From assembly GCA_018398585.1 (NCBI GenBank), contig JAGTTD010000015.1, forward strand, positions 25,439,478-25,503,477: a stretch of 64,000 nucleotides of DNA, read 5' to 3'. The notes below the pieces were generated by a model that ran no database searches, was not told the origin of the DNA, and saw nothing but the letters and a program-made list of their open reading frames with translations. Below, piece by piece: positions 11,754 through 22,499 of the stretch. Each line of letters opens with the position of its first letter. Positions within the stretch are counted from its first letter, which is position 1. A program made the translations under genes and the position numbers. The DNA is from Simmondsia chinensis (taxonomy: Eukaryota; Streptophyta; Magnoliopsida; Caryophyllales; Simmondsiaceae).

Positions 11754-12233
11754 TGTCATGATTCTAGATATAGGGAGATATTAATAATGCAGTGGATGCA
11801 AATAGGAAGTAATTGTCATTACTATGAGCCATTTTATCATTAGTCTTAGCATATGTTATATGGTCTTGGTTAAGAGTTAGTTAGGAATAAGTCAATGTTG
11901 ATGGCTTGCAAGTGTAATGTCGGCTAAGGCATTTCCGTAGGTCCATTGTATCTTGTTTAGTGAAGTCTATTATAAGTAGTTAGTTTCTCTTGTAAGTTTG
12001 GTTATGCTGAAGAATGAATTGATCTTTCTCTCTCTAAATTCTCTCTAGATTCTCTCTATCTCTTATCTCTTCTCTACTTCTCATCTCTATTCTCTTCTAA
12101 TCTCATCTATCTCTCAACTAATCCTATCATCTTCTCATCTAATTCTTCTAATTTTCACCCCAATTCACCTTTTATCTCAATTTAAACTCTTAAAACCCTA
12201 GTTTATGATTCAAGATTAGCTTGAATCATAATA
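11754..12233 (+). repeat. 3' LTR of the non-autonomous element
   Basis: 480 bases, matching the 5' LTR closely by eye, preceded by a polypurine tract at 11738-11753. Confidence 0.9.
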
Positions 12234-12348
12234 GTTGACTCGAGCCCAACCCGACCCAACTAGACCCAACTTTATTGTAAACCCGATAAGACCCAAACTC
12301 GAACAGGTACTGCCGAAGCCGACCCAATTGACTTGATTTCCACCTCTA

Positions 12349-14190
12349 ACAATGAGAAGGAACCCACTCCCATGTACCATCTCGAACTAATGCTTGATAA
12401 TCCTCAAGCATGGCGGCACACCAACTCAGATCCTTACATGCTTGAGTATAGCTTGTCAGATCCGCAGATATGATTTAATGGGACAAAGAAATATGTATTT
12501 GGGCTTGCAAACACCAATTTTAAGACATGTAGTCATAGGATGTGAATTGGTGACCAGAGGAGTGGAAAAGATGACATTTTGGAGTGAAGGGGCTTCCCCA
12601 CAAGCAGCGAAAGACACTACCGGAAAAGGCAAGACGTTTGCGGGTGGCTGCCAGTTTCAATGCTACAAACAGCCCCCTGTAGCATTGAAACAGTGCTTTT
12701 AGTGCTACAGGCAGGGTGCTGCAGCATTTTTTGCAACCGGCATGTCAAGTATCAAAAGGAGGGGACACAATAGATCATTTTGAACATCTTCTACACTGTT
12801 AAGCAGCGAAAATGCAAAAGCAGAGGCAAGAGTACCAGAGCACTTGAATTTGTTGAGCTGCTCGTTATAGAAGAGTTAAGACTAGAGTATGGAAAAGAAG
12901 GCTTGTTGAACATAACATGCCGACTGTTATACACCCGATGAGTGAGAGGATCTAAGCAAAAATACCCTTTATAAGTAAGACCATACCTGATGAAGATACA
13001 TGTTATGGACCGTGGAGAAAGCTTATGTGAAACACAAGAAGATAAGTTAGGATAGTGCTCTGAACCAAACACACGAAAGAAAGTGTAATCCAGTGTCCTG
13101 TGGAAGAACACTTCAAAAGGAGAGATATTACTAAGAAGTAGGGTGGGAAGATGACTAATCAAGAAAACAAACGTATAAGTTACATTAACCAAAAATTTGG
13201 GAGGCATACAAGCATGTAAAAGCCTAATGCGAGCCATTTTGCTCAATTGATGATGTTTGCGCTTGGCTACTCCATTTTGTTGTGGAAGGTTAGGGCAAGA
13301 CATATGAAATTGAATGTCATGTTCCACAAAGTAATCTCAAAATGGATTTTGATCAAATTCGTTTCTCCATCGCTTTGGACAAAACGACTCCTTCATTGTA
13401 ACAGATTTTCAGCTTGAACTTTAAATGTTTTAAAATGAGCAAATGCCTCATATTTGTATTTTATAGGGCATAACCATGTATACGTAGAATAATCATGAAC
13501 AAAGATAACCCAATAACGATAGCCATGAATTGAGACATCAATAGAAGATCAAACATCAAAATGTTTTAAATACAATGGTTCTGTAGTACAACGGGTGGAC
13601 GAAGAAAAAGGTAAACGATATGATTTTCCTAATTGATAGTCATAACAAAACAACAACGATTTAGATGACATGAAGAAAAGCTTTCACTTTACAAGAAGAG
13701 ACAACATACTAGAATTAGTATGACCTAGACGACTATAGAGGAGATCTGAGGACACATGTGTAACCACCAAACAAGTATGCACAGGATAAAGAGAGTCGTC
13801 CTTCTAAGCCTTAAGAATTATTTTCCCCACAAGATTGTCCTTACAGAAACAGAAGAAACTTCAAAATTAATACAATAATTATTATATGCACATAAACGAC
13901 AAGCATACCATAGATTATGGGATAAATTTGGCACATGGAGGACATCACACAATTTTAGAGTTCCATGTGGGTTCTTAAATCTGTACAACCAATATGAGCC
14001 ATATCAAGCAAGTCAACACTCTGAACCATAACCTGTTTAGAACCTGAATATCGAACTAAATTATGTTGGGGACGTATTTTAAAAATTTTTCCCATAAACG
14101 ACTAGAGCGGGCACAGCGAAAACCAATTTAAAATTGTAATTTTAAATCTAATTCCTTGATCTAATTAAACTATTTAATAAGACCTAGAAT
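12349..14190 (-). pseudogene. copia pol, 5' half (protease spacer, integrase), degenerate
   Basis: Minus-strand reading of 12791-13327 gives the integrase C-terminal part, with LPQQNGVAKRKHHQ (the QQNG-AE/K-RKH block) and FRVFGSEHYPNL. Nearer 12350-12600 is the linker TWEWVP before reverse transcriptase. Between 13330 and 14060 are remnants of the integrase core and GAG-pre-integrase region (for example AHIGCTDLR). Stops are frequent. Adjacent to the CACTA element on the right; no 5' LTR or gag is found, so the element is truncated. Confidence 0.78.
12613..12800. mobile_element. 188-bp insertion flanked by an 11-base direct repeat
   Basis: AAGCAGCGAAA occurs at 12602-12612 and 12801-12811, and the copia sequence resumes on both sides. 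The insert contains an internal hairpin around CAATGCTACA / TGTAGCATTG. It starts near CACTACCGGAAAA but has no matching right end. Size and duplication fit a short retroposon or Mutator-type MITE; class undecided. Confidence 0.45.
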
Positions 14191-14219
14191 TTACTCTAAT
14201 AGCACTACAAGAAAACAGA

Positions 14220-14620
14220 ATTTTGGTGACAAGATTTGGCAACAACAAATAAATGTCGCTGGCAAAAACATATTTTTTGCAACGACAAAACAACATCGTT
14301 GTTAAAAATGCATTTTTGGCAACGACAAAAAAATCTGTTGCAAATAATATATTTTTAGCAACGACATTTATTGTCGTTGCGAAAGCTGACTTGTGTATTC
14401 ACAACAACATTTAGCAGTTGTTGCCAAAGAGCTTCTCTTTGGCAACTATATATATCAATTGTTGCCAAAGAGGATGTATTTGGCGACGAGAGTAATAGTC
14501 ATTGTGAAAAATAGTAGTTTAGTAACGACGTTTAACCGCCGTTGGCAAAGATAAGTTCTTTAACAACAACATTGTATTGTCGTTGCCAAAAATATATTAT
14601 TTAAAGTTTGTTTAATAAAA
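14220..14620. repeat. CACTA left sub-terminal repeat array
   Basis: About ten diverged units of TTTGGCAACGACA / TTGTCGTTGCCAAA in both orientations. In En/Spm such arrays bind the TnpA-type protein; that role here is inferred from the family. Confidence 0.85.
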
Positions 14621-15089
14621 TTTTCCATCCATTACCAACTTTGAGAATTTAAGAAATGTTTAAGATTTACAAAATTTTTGGCAACTTGCCAAATATTCGT
14701 TATTGCGAAACGACTTTTTAGTCATTGTTATCAAATATTTTATGAAAATTTATCTCTTATGTTCTCTTAATCTTGAATATTTATCATCTGAGTATCTTAA
14801 TATCTTAATATTTTAATATATATAATAAGGTATTGTAGAGTTTTAAAATTTTATTACTTAATTTAAGTACCCTATGCCGGAACTTAATGATTTTCGATAA
14901 AATTCGATCAATTTTTACTATAAACATTGATGCGGTACATTATTACCATAATTTATAAGATATACTAATATTCTCAACAAAAATCCAATAGATTAAGAAA
15001 AAAACCAAATTGAGACATAAGATACCTATATATTAGCGAAATAATCCGTAAGAATGTTTTGTATATTAAAAAATCATACTACTGTGAAT

Positions 15090-16460
15090 TTTTTTTTTTT
15101 TTTGATAAATTGCGAGAAAATCACTAAACAAGCTAGCCACTCACTAGGCGAGGCCAGAGTCCAACCGCAACAACACGGGGACCAAAAACAACCAAAACAA
15201 AACAAGAAAACTGGAACAGAAATGCTCGCTACAAAACACAACACAACAGAGTGCGAGCAAAGGGCCAAAAAAGACACGGAGACAAGAAACCACAGCACGC
15301 GCAACCAACACAAACAGGGATCAAAGCAAGAGAAGAAACAGAAGGCCAGCACAAGAGCCGAGAGAGGGACTGAAGCCACAACCCAACACTCAAACCATAT
15401 CATTAAGCAATAAGGTCTGCCACCATAGCTGGGTCGAAATCATCAAAGGTGAAGCCCACCTTTTCTCCTAGCTCTATTACCCGCTCCGCATTGAGGATCC
15501 TCTCATCATACTCTTCTTCCGTGATCTTGTTGATTCGATTTCCCCTATTCTGTTTCTTCCTCTTCCCGGCTGTCTTAGTCGATTTTCCAGCATTACTTCT
15601 AGGAGACATATCCTTCAAGAATTATTGCAACTCCTGCTTCTCTCTCTCCTTCATCTTGAGCTTGATCGTTTTTCTCTCTCTTTTCGTTGTGCGGAGTTTT
15701 TCTTTTTTCCTCCCTCCCAAGCAGGCCCTTCCATGAATGGAGCTGATACTTGCTGACTCTGTGGCAAACTAACCTCAACTTGAGAGATATCAATTATTGT
15801 TATTGGCTCGAATCCTGGAGGAAATTCCGGCCCAGATGTCGTTGACTCATTATCACTGTTGCTTCCCAAGGTATCGATATCCGGTGTGGTTATCTGATCA
15901 TGATGTTGCCGAGCTGGACCTTCTCGATTCTCAACCCATGGCAATAGAAGAGGAGGATGTGCCACATGCTATGAAGCACAAGGCCTGGCATGCAGGAGTG
16001 ACCGTTGTAGGGCCCATCTCCCAATGATTTGGTCGTTTATGTGGATGGAGACATGTCCAGACGGCTGCCAAGCAACTCCCATCCCTTCATTTGCCAACCG
16101 TGGGGTAGGAATTGTATTCTCTTCCCTAGTTATCAAGCGTTCTGATCCCAAATGCAGAGGATCTACAGCATCCATCGTTTTAACAGGGAGAGATTCATCC
16201 CGTGAGTATTGCCGTGTCACTGTTGTGTCATGAATATCTCGATTGGTCTGCGCCGCAAATGAGGCCTGCTCCCTGGCCAATCTAGTCGAAGCCGCTAAAG
16301 CAACAACTTTGGATGAATAGTCTAGAATAACCTCAGAATTACCCTCCTTGATAAGAACCACATGTGATCCCCCAATAAATTGAACTTGGATTGTCTGATG
16401 AATATAAGCAGTGGAGCAAGTGTCAATAAGGATCCTAGCAGCATCCACAGTAGCTTGATA
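15090..16460 (-). mobile_element. ORF1-only LINE derivative, 5'-truncated (minus strand)
   Basis: On the minus strand an ORF1 tail runs 16448 to 15408: VDAARILIDTCSTAYIHQ, a proline/serine-rich middle (PEFPPGFEP), a basic stretch, then EEEYDERILNAERVIELGEK ending in a stop at 15403-15405. One stop near 15966 and a frameshift near 15650 break it. Directly after it come about 300 bases of T-rich 3' untranslated sequence and a poly-A tail (T run at about 15090-15106 on +). No endonuclease or reverse transcriptase lies between ORF1 and the tail. No clear target duplication was found. Confidence 0.72.
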
Positions 16461-16570
16461 AAATAAAATAAAAAATTTTGAGTTGTGGCAAAGGATATAT
16501 AATTTTCAAACTCAGGTTATCTCATTTTTTATATTGAAGTGGCATGCTACTAGAGTTATAAATTTATAAA

Positions 16571-16944
16571 GGGTTATTTACACCAAGGGTCTATGTACTT
16601 TTGTCTTTGCGTTAATTTAGTCCTTATACTTTAATTGTGTCAGTTTAGTCCCTCTACTGTTAAAATTGCTTCAATTTAATCTTTGATCAAATTAAAGTTA
16701 AGTTAATGAGGTAATTTTTAATGGAATAATTATGATAGATGCAAGTAACTTACTACAAATCCACCCATTGACTCAATTTAACACAACTCGTGGCCGAACT
16801 ATTAAAAAATTTATCATAAATTTTACTCTAAGAACCAAATTGACACTATTTAAATTATACAATGACTAAATTGACGCAATTAAAAATATAAGGACTAAAA
16901 AGACACAATAACGAAAGTACAGAGACTTTTGACATAAATAACCC
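16571..16944. mobile_element. Mutator-type MITE with long terminal inverted repeats
   Basis: Both ends start GGGTTATTTA and remain similar for about 70 bases in inverted orientation. A perfect 9-base duplication ATTTATAAA lies at 16562-16570 and 16945-16953. The 374-base interior has no coding capacity. A second, truncated copy of the family lies at 40928-41127. Confidence 0.9.
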
Positions 16945-17279
16945 ATTTATAAACTTTAGAATAACTAAGCAATAAATTCACAAATTTTTTTGTAATATGA
17001 TATTTTCAAATATTTAACCTAAAATAATAATATTTTTGACCCAAATTTTATTACCTCCAAAATTTCACTTTCCCACCCAAATTCTACTTTTCAATCTTTT
17101 ATCTTTTTCAGTTTAACTCCACTTTTTCACTTTTCTCCCTCCTCACTTCATTTTGGTGGCCACTCTTCTTCGTAGGTCTCATTTTGGCCCTCCACACCAT
17201 TGCATTTTGGCTCCCCCACCCAAATCCTAATTTCATCTAACAACAATTTTTGAGTAGAAGATTAAGGAAAATTGGAATT

Positions 17280-17424
17280 AGGGTTTCGTTCATCTCCGAC
17301 ACCTTCATTTTCACTTTCAAAGTCAAACCCTAAGAACATTGTCATTGCTCGGTTGCACTCGCCTCTTTCCTTTGCCGGTTCCCGCCGCTTCTCCACCAAC
17401 GCTCTTCCCTTAAGCTGGGCTCAG
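17280..17424 (+). pseudogene. possible captured host exon inside the CACTA element
   Basis: GC-richer than its surroundings. One frame reads IARLHSPLSFAGSRRFSTN, similar in character to a mitochondrial presequence (arginine/serine-rich, RRFS near the end), and is followed by CAG/GTATTT, a good splice donor. There is no start codon in frame. This is suggestive only; it may be the leader of the transposase gene. Confidence 0.25.
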
Positions 17425-18127
17425 GTATTTTGTTTAAAAATATGAAATTTTGAAGAAAATGGAATGATTTGAGAATTTTAGCATTATGTAAACTAGTATA
17501 GTATATATGTTTATTTCCTGTGTGACAATAATTTAGTTATTTATGAAATTCTTTCATTTTAGTATCTTTTTTGAATAAACTAGTATTAGGTCAAACAAGA
17601 GAATAAAACTAGGTGTATGTTTTGGTTCGAATTTTTTGGTATTTCTAAAACTAGGATGAAAGTTGAGAAGAGGAATTTGGAGTGGGTTAATGTTGCAATG
17701 GTTGATGCTGAGAATGAGATGTCGCTGCCTGCGATACTTGGTTTATTGTTGCTTTTTGTCCTTGTTCATCATTTATCAGTAAGAATTTGTTAAAAAAAAT
17801 CAAGAAACAAACTATGTCAAAAGCTTAATCTGATGAGTGAAGACTCATCAATACAACTTCTAATTTTGATTTTTAGCTCAAGAACTTGTTGGTGTATTTT
17901 CAAAATAAAGTGTTTGGAATTGTTGATTTGGGTTAGTATTTAGCATGGGATTCTCTTGTGGTAGGTTCCATGTGATAATGTTGGTATACCTCTATGTTTT
18001 CTTGGTCTCGGCCCACTTTATGATTAATTGTGCACACTATAGTTTGGTTATGTGGTTACTTTATTGGTAGTTATTGTCTTGATACTTAAATATATGTTGA
18101 ATTGCGTTATTATAATGATTTTAGGAC

Positions 18128-19690
18128 ATGACGATAGACAAGAAGTGGATGAAAATAAAAGATTGAAAAACATGTGAGTATTTACATGGTGTTAATAGTT
18201 TTCTTGACTTTGCATACAAAGCCTTAAACTTACGTGATAATGACAAGATTAGATGCCCTTGTGATAGATGCCGAAATGTTTCCATGAAAGAAAAATGTAA
18301 TTCCGATATGATTTTTGAGGTATGGAGTTTTTCAACAATACCCTATATGGAATTTACATGATGAAAAATTTGATAATATTGAGAGATCAAATTCTGAGGA
18401 TGAATATGCCAGTGCTGATACAATTGTTCATGATTATATGCCCAATATGTTACAAGCCGCCTGTACTGTGGCTGGAATGGGTTTACAAATAGGTAATATA
18501 GTTAGTGAACCTGATGATATTGGGCCAAATGCGGGTCAACAAGTACCAAATAGTGAGGCGGCAAAGTTTTATCGCCTATTAAACGAACACCATGACCCAT
18601 TAGTCTTTGAGGGTAAAAAGATGTCAATGTTAATTTATTTGGCCAAGTTGCTTCAGTTGAAATGCCTTAACAATTGGAGCGATAGATCATTCACTTCTTT
18701 GCTTCAATTTCAAAACGGCACATTGGAATTTTACGATTACTCCTAGACTCTGAAGATTTTATATGTCAAGTAAGACTGCAAAGTTTATACGATGGCATAA
18801 AGAGGATCAGATAGGTGACGGGGTAATGAGAAATCCTACTAATTCTCTTGCTTGGAAATCATTTGATGACACGGAGGAAATAAGGTTGGCTCCTCAACCT
18901 TTGTCAAGTGATGATGTGTTAAAACATTATTGAAAGAAGCTCCGTTTGGTAAGAGTAAGAAGAGAAAACATGACGATCCCAATTTTAATTTATATGGATG
19001 GCAAAAGAAAAGCATTTTCCTTGAATTGCCTTATTGGAGAAAGTTGAAGTTGCATCATAATATTGATGTCATGCACACACAGGAAAATGTTTCTGAAAAT
19101 ATCCTTTTTACTTTGATGAACACTATGGGTAGGTCTAAAGACACCTTTAAACCTCGACTTGATCTTGTTGCAATGAAGATAAGGAAGGAACTTCATCCCA
19201 TTATAGAAGGAGAAAAAGTCCCACTGTGTGCTAAACCTTGAGTTCTGATGATAAAAGAGCAGTTTGATGTATATGGCATAATAAGTGTTCACAAAGAAAG
19301 AAAGCTAAAGACGAACGAGCCTTTTGTTCTTGAATCACAGGAGCAACAAGTTTTTTAGGTACAAGATCCTTAAGCAGATCATTGGTTAATTGTTGTAAAG
19401 ACACAACCTCGAGATCATTATAATATGACAACAGAAGAAATCGATGACTTGAACGAGGAAGTTGAAGATGATGCTTGTCAATAAGATGAGGTTGATATTG
19501 ATACATTTTGCAACATATCTAGGCCACTTGATAATGATGATGAGATCAATTTTTTGGTTGGAAATGGGCTTTCAATTGAAAGAGGAGCTAATAGTGTTAA
19601 ACTAGTTAAAGAGACTTTTAAGAAAATCAAAGAAAAGAAAAAAGAAGTCGGGGGCAATCAAGAAGATGATAATCTTTGTTCTTTGAGTAA
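18128..19690 (+). pseudogene. CACTA transposase (tnp2/TnpD type), broken
   Basis: Starts at an ATG with the transposase-associated domain (IDKKWMKIKD, then GVNSFLDFAYKA and IRCPCDRCRN, a C-x-C-x2-C pattern; 18128-18310). It continues with the tnp2 domain: KFYRLLNEHHDPLVFEGKKM (18562-18621) and LPYWRKLKLHHNIDVMHTQE (19027-19086), where D-V-M-H is the conserved motif, then RKELHP. A C-terminal DUF4216-like part (VLESQEQQVF, VVKTQPRDHYNM) follows. It is disrupted by a stop in the first exon, a frameshift near 18930, stops near 19240 and 19360, and an internal deletion in tnp2. Not functional. Confidence 0.85.
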
Positions 19691-20048
19691 TGATAGATGA
19701 TTACTCAATTATTTCCAACATTAGTCATGCTTTAAATCATTGTGACATGATGAATAATTTATTCTTTGTTAATGCCTCCTTTCTCTTCTTTCTTTTATTT
19801 ATGATATCATTCAATTTGGCCTTAATTTTAGTGACGACATGTGAGCTTATTGTTATTTACTTGCAGATTGAAAGCGTAGTTGTAACCTTCTGTGACGTTG
19901 CATTCAACTTGCACCGTCTTTCCTTGGGAATTGATTTATTAACTAATAAGGCTATACTTAAATTTTATGTATACTTAATCATTTTTGAGTTTGTATGGTA
20001 TTGTTGTTTTATGATGTGTAAGCTATAATTTGATTTAAATTTTTAGGA

Positions 20049-20210
20049 ATGGTTGGTCAAGGGAAGAATAAAACTACACGCCCCATAAATAAGGGTGGAA
20101 AAGGTGAAAAGGGAAGGGAAATTAGACCCTCTCATTCTACTCATAATGATATTCCCCATGTTGTGAATTATGAGTTTGATGCAAGACCATCTTTAAATGA
20201 TGAGTGTTAG
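20049..20210 (+). pseudogene. second CACTA gene fragment (lysine/glycine-rich N-terminus)
   Basis: A short frame from ATG reads MVGQGKNKTTRPINKGGKGE and stops at 20208-20210. It sits after the transposase and just after a T-rich tract ending TTTTAG, like an exon acceptor. CACTA elements usually carry a second, DNA-binding gene here; homology is not demonstrable by eye. Confidence 0.35.
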
Positions 20211-20879
20211 AGACACTCTATGCATATACCAATCCAAAGAGGTAATCACAAGTAATCTCTTATTACTTCTTTCATCTATTCAATTAAGAATATTAATAAA
20301 AGCTAATGTTATAGGGCAAGCAAAAGGAAGACGGAGTTTGTTGATAGAATCTCTACAAGCTAACATGATGCCAAATGTTCGCTAACTCTAGGAGGTAATT
20401 CTGAAAGTAGCTGGTTTATTGTTGATACATATGATGTGTGGTAATTCTTTATTTATTTATTTATTTGTTTTAGGTTACTTTGTCTTATAATTAATTTGTT
20501 TTATATTTATTGTTGTAGGGAATTTAAAGTTGCAAGTTGGAAGCTCTAGGTGGTCTCCTAGATTTTGAAGAAAACAAAAACATTAGTGAATTGTAATGTG
20601 ATGTTTGTGAAATCATGATGTAATTTTTGGGATTACAATACATTGATTGTACATTAATCGCTATATATTTACCTTGTGGTATTATTTAAATTTGGATATC
20701 TCGAATGTTTGTATTCATATTTGTATGGATTGGTGATAGTAGAGCTATGTACAATATTTGTTGTATTCGAATGTCTCAATATAAATGAATTTTCTTGGGT
20801 GTTAAATTTCATGTAAAACACCTTATATAAGTTAAAATATAAATTACATTTGACAGCATTTATTAGTGTAATAGAAATA

Positions 20880-21290
20880 ATACTAGGAAATATTCAGCAT
20901 CTATGGCAATGACAACTATTGCTGGAAAAAATAATACTCTTTGGCAACGATAATTGTTGTTGCAAAACATAAATGGTTTTTGATGACGACAATTGCCGTT
21001 GCGAAAGATAAACTTTTTTCGGCAACGACAACTGTTGTTGCCAAAACATATCATCTTTCGCAACGACAATTGTCGTTGCTAAAAAATGAATGATCTTTCG
21101 CAACAAAAATTGTCGTTGCCAAAATGCATTATATTTGGCAACGACTGTAGTCATTCCCGAAGAGCTTTCACAACAAGATCATGCGCAACGGCCTAGCAAA
21201 GACAATTGTCGTTGCTAAAAATATATTTAGCAACGACAATGTATCTTTCGCAACGACTACTGTCGTTGCCAAAGGTCATTTTTCTTGTAG
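20880..21290. repeat. CACTA right sub-terminal repeat array
   Basis: About a dozen units of the same GCAACGACAATTGTCGTTGC-like motif as at the left end, ending in the terminal inverted repeat. Open frames across it are repeat artefacts. Confidence 0.85.
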
Positions 21291-21295
21291 TGTAG

Positions 21296-22370
21296 GCTTA
21301 ATATAACAATAGAAAAACATCACATAAAATAAGTATAAATACAGTATGTAGAATTAACAAAATAAAAGAAAATAAATTAAATATCAAATACTTAATTTAG
21401 ACATACCTGAAGCGCGAACCCAAAGTTCAACTTTAAGATATGAAATTAGAAGAAGAAAGCTTATTGACACCTCAAGATCTTCTTCGTAATGACCTCTATT
21501 AGTATGGAGTTTTGGCTCCATAAATATTTAATTTATGAAAAATTTTGAAACAAAATTTTTTCTTTTAATTTTTTCAGACAAAATTTTTTCGAAAAAAATT
21601 ATGCTAAATATTAATTTAGAAAAACTCTAAACTAAATTTTAGATTTTTTTTTTGTAAAAAAAAAAAAAAAAAAAAAAGAACCTAAGCTCCAAAATCTAAA
21701 AAACGTTTTTTCATGTAAACATATACATACCACCGCAAAGGCGCATATATATATATATATATATAATCTGTCAAAACAAAAAAAATAATGAAAAATAGGT
21801 GTCGTGACGTGACCTTACTTGCCCAGCACATGTTGGCTGGGCTTTAATTTTTTTTTTTATATAAATATTTAATGTTTGGAATTTATCGTATTATATAATA
21901 ATATCATGATTATTTATTTAGTATAAAAATTATTTATCTTATAAATTTAATTTTTTTTTAAAACATTTTCAAACGGTGTTATAAATTGAGGCTTGTAGAG
22001 GGACCTCAAGGACAATTTAACTTTAGTTCCAAATGCGTCAAATCTGATTGTCATCTCATGGTAACAATTGAATATCATTTCATAAAACTTAATTTTACTA
22101 AATATGTTTTATTGTAGTCTAGAATTAAATATATGTTAAGAATTTTCCAAATAATTTTATAGCGACAATTAACCCATATATTAGATATCTGTGAGCAAAA
22201 ACAACTTTAACTACTATCGTTATTTCTTTCACATCTATCGCCGTAGCTCCTAACTCACTCTTCTCAAACAATTCATAATAGAGAAATAATTTTCGTATTA
22301 ATTCTAAATGTCAAACATGTGGAATACTCTGAATAAAGATTTTAGAATCTATTCGTATATTAACCTCAGC
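21296..22370. other. AT-rich interval without a recognisable gene
   Basis: Contains an A run (about 21656-21678), an (AT)n run near 21748-21766 and several AAATTTTT tracts. No coding or element border is supported. Confidence 0.6.
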
Positions 22371-22374
22371 TTCA

Positions 22375-22475
22375 TACCCTAAAGGGAGAAGGCTGCGTAC
22401 ATCAACCCCCCAGACCCCGCTGTTGCGGGAGCCATTGAGGCACTGGGTTTGTTGTTGTTGTTGTTGTTGTCTTTC
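22375..22475 (+). mobile_element. SINE/RTE 3' tail with (TTG)n end
   Basis: GGAGAAGGCTGCGTACATC, CCCCAGACCCCGC, GGGAGCC, GAGGCACTGGGT then seven TTG units. This is the same 3' domain as the 5S-SINEs and the RTE LINE at 35862-36775. The head of the element is not recognisable upstream. Confidence 0.75.
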
Positions 22476-22499
22476 AAAATTAACTATTTCTAATAGCAA

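Larger units (their letters stand above)
9183..12233 (+). mobile_element. non-autonomous LTR retrotransposon, intact ends
   Basis: LTRs at 9183-9658 and 11754-12233 begin TGTCATGATTCTAGATATAG and end in CATAACA or CATAATA. The 5-base duplication GTTGA flanks them (9178-9182, 12234-12238). A primer-binding site for initiator tRNA-Met (TTGGTATCAGAGCTTG) follows the 5' LTR and a polypurine tract (AAAAGGGGGGGAG) precedes the 3' LTR. The roughly 2.1-kb interior has no gag, protease, reverse transcriptase or integrase, so it depends on another element. It is nested in a hAT-like transposon. Confidence 0.9.
8656..12348. mobile_element. hAT-like DNA transposon, non-autonomous, degenerate
   Basis: Ends are TAGAGGCGGCAAAT (left) and the reverse complement of TAGAGGTGGAAAT (right), typical of hAT termini. 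Flanking 8-base duplications are ACGATGGG (8648-8655) and ACAATGAG (12349-12356), two transitions apart. It interrupts a copia pol whose segments resume on either side. The non-nested DNA is rich in short ACCCGACCCAACC-type sub-terminal motifs (8730-8870, 9080-9170, 12240-12340). No transposase is visible. A 3.05-kb LTR element sits inside it. Confidence 0.72.
14203..21292 (+). mobile_element. CACTA (En/Spm) DNA transposon with both ends
   Basis: Left end CACTACAAGAAAAC and right end reverse complement CACTACAAGAAAAA share a 13-base terminal inverted repeat. The 3-base duplication TAG flanks it (14200-14202, 21293-21295). Sub-terminal arrays of a GGCAACGACAATTGTCGTTGC-like unit lie at both ends. 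Inside is a tnp2-type transposase in the + direction, broken by stops, so the element is non-autonomous now. It also carries an ORF1-only LINE (15090-16460) and a Mutator-type MITE (16571-16944). Confidence 0.93.

Noticed and set aside
14220..14620. CRISPR-like array
   Set aside because: Units are diverged, occur in both orientations without uniform spacers, and sit at a CACTA end; the organism is a plant.
15054..15736. Plus-strand frames rich in K/Q or S/F
   Set aside because: Antisense to the ORF1-only LINE and its untranslated tail.
20863..21154. Cysteine-rich frames with repeating CRCQ/CNNNC patterns
   Set aside because: Translation of the CACTA sub-terminal repeat array; periodicity comes from the DNA repeat.
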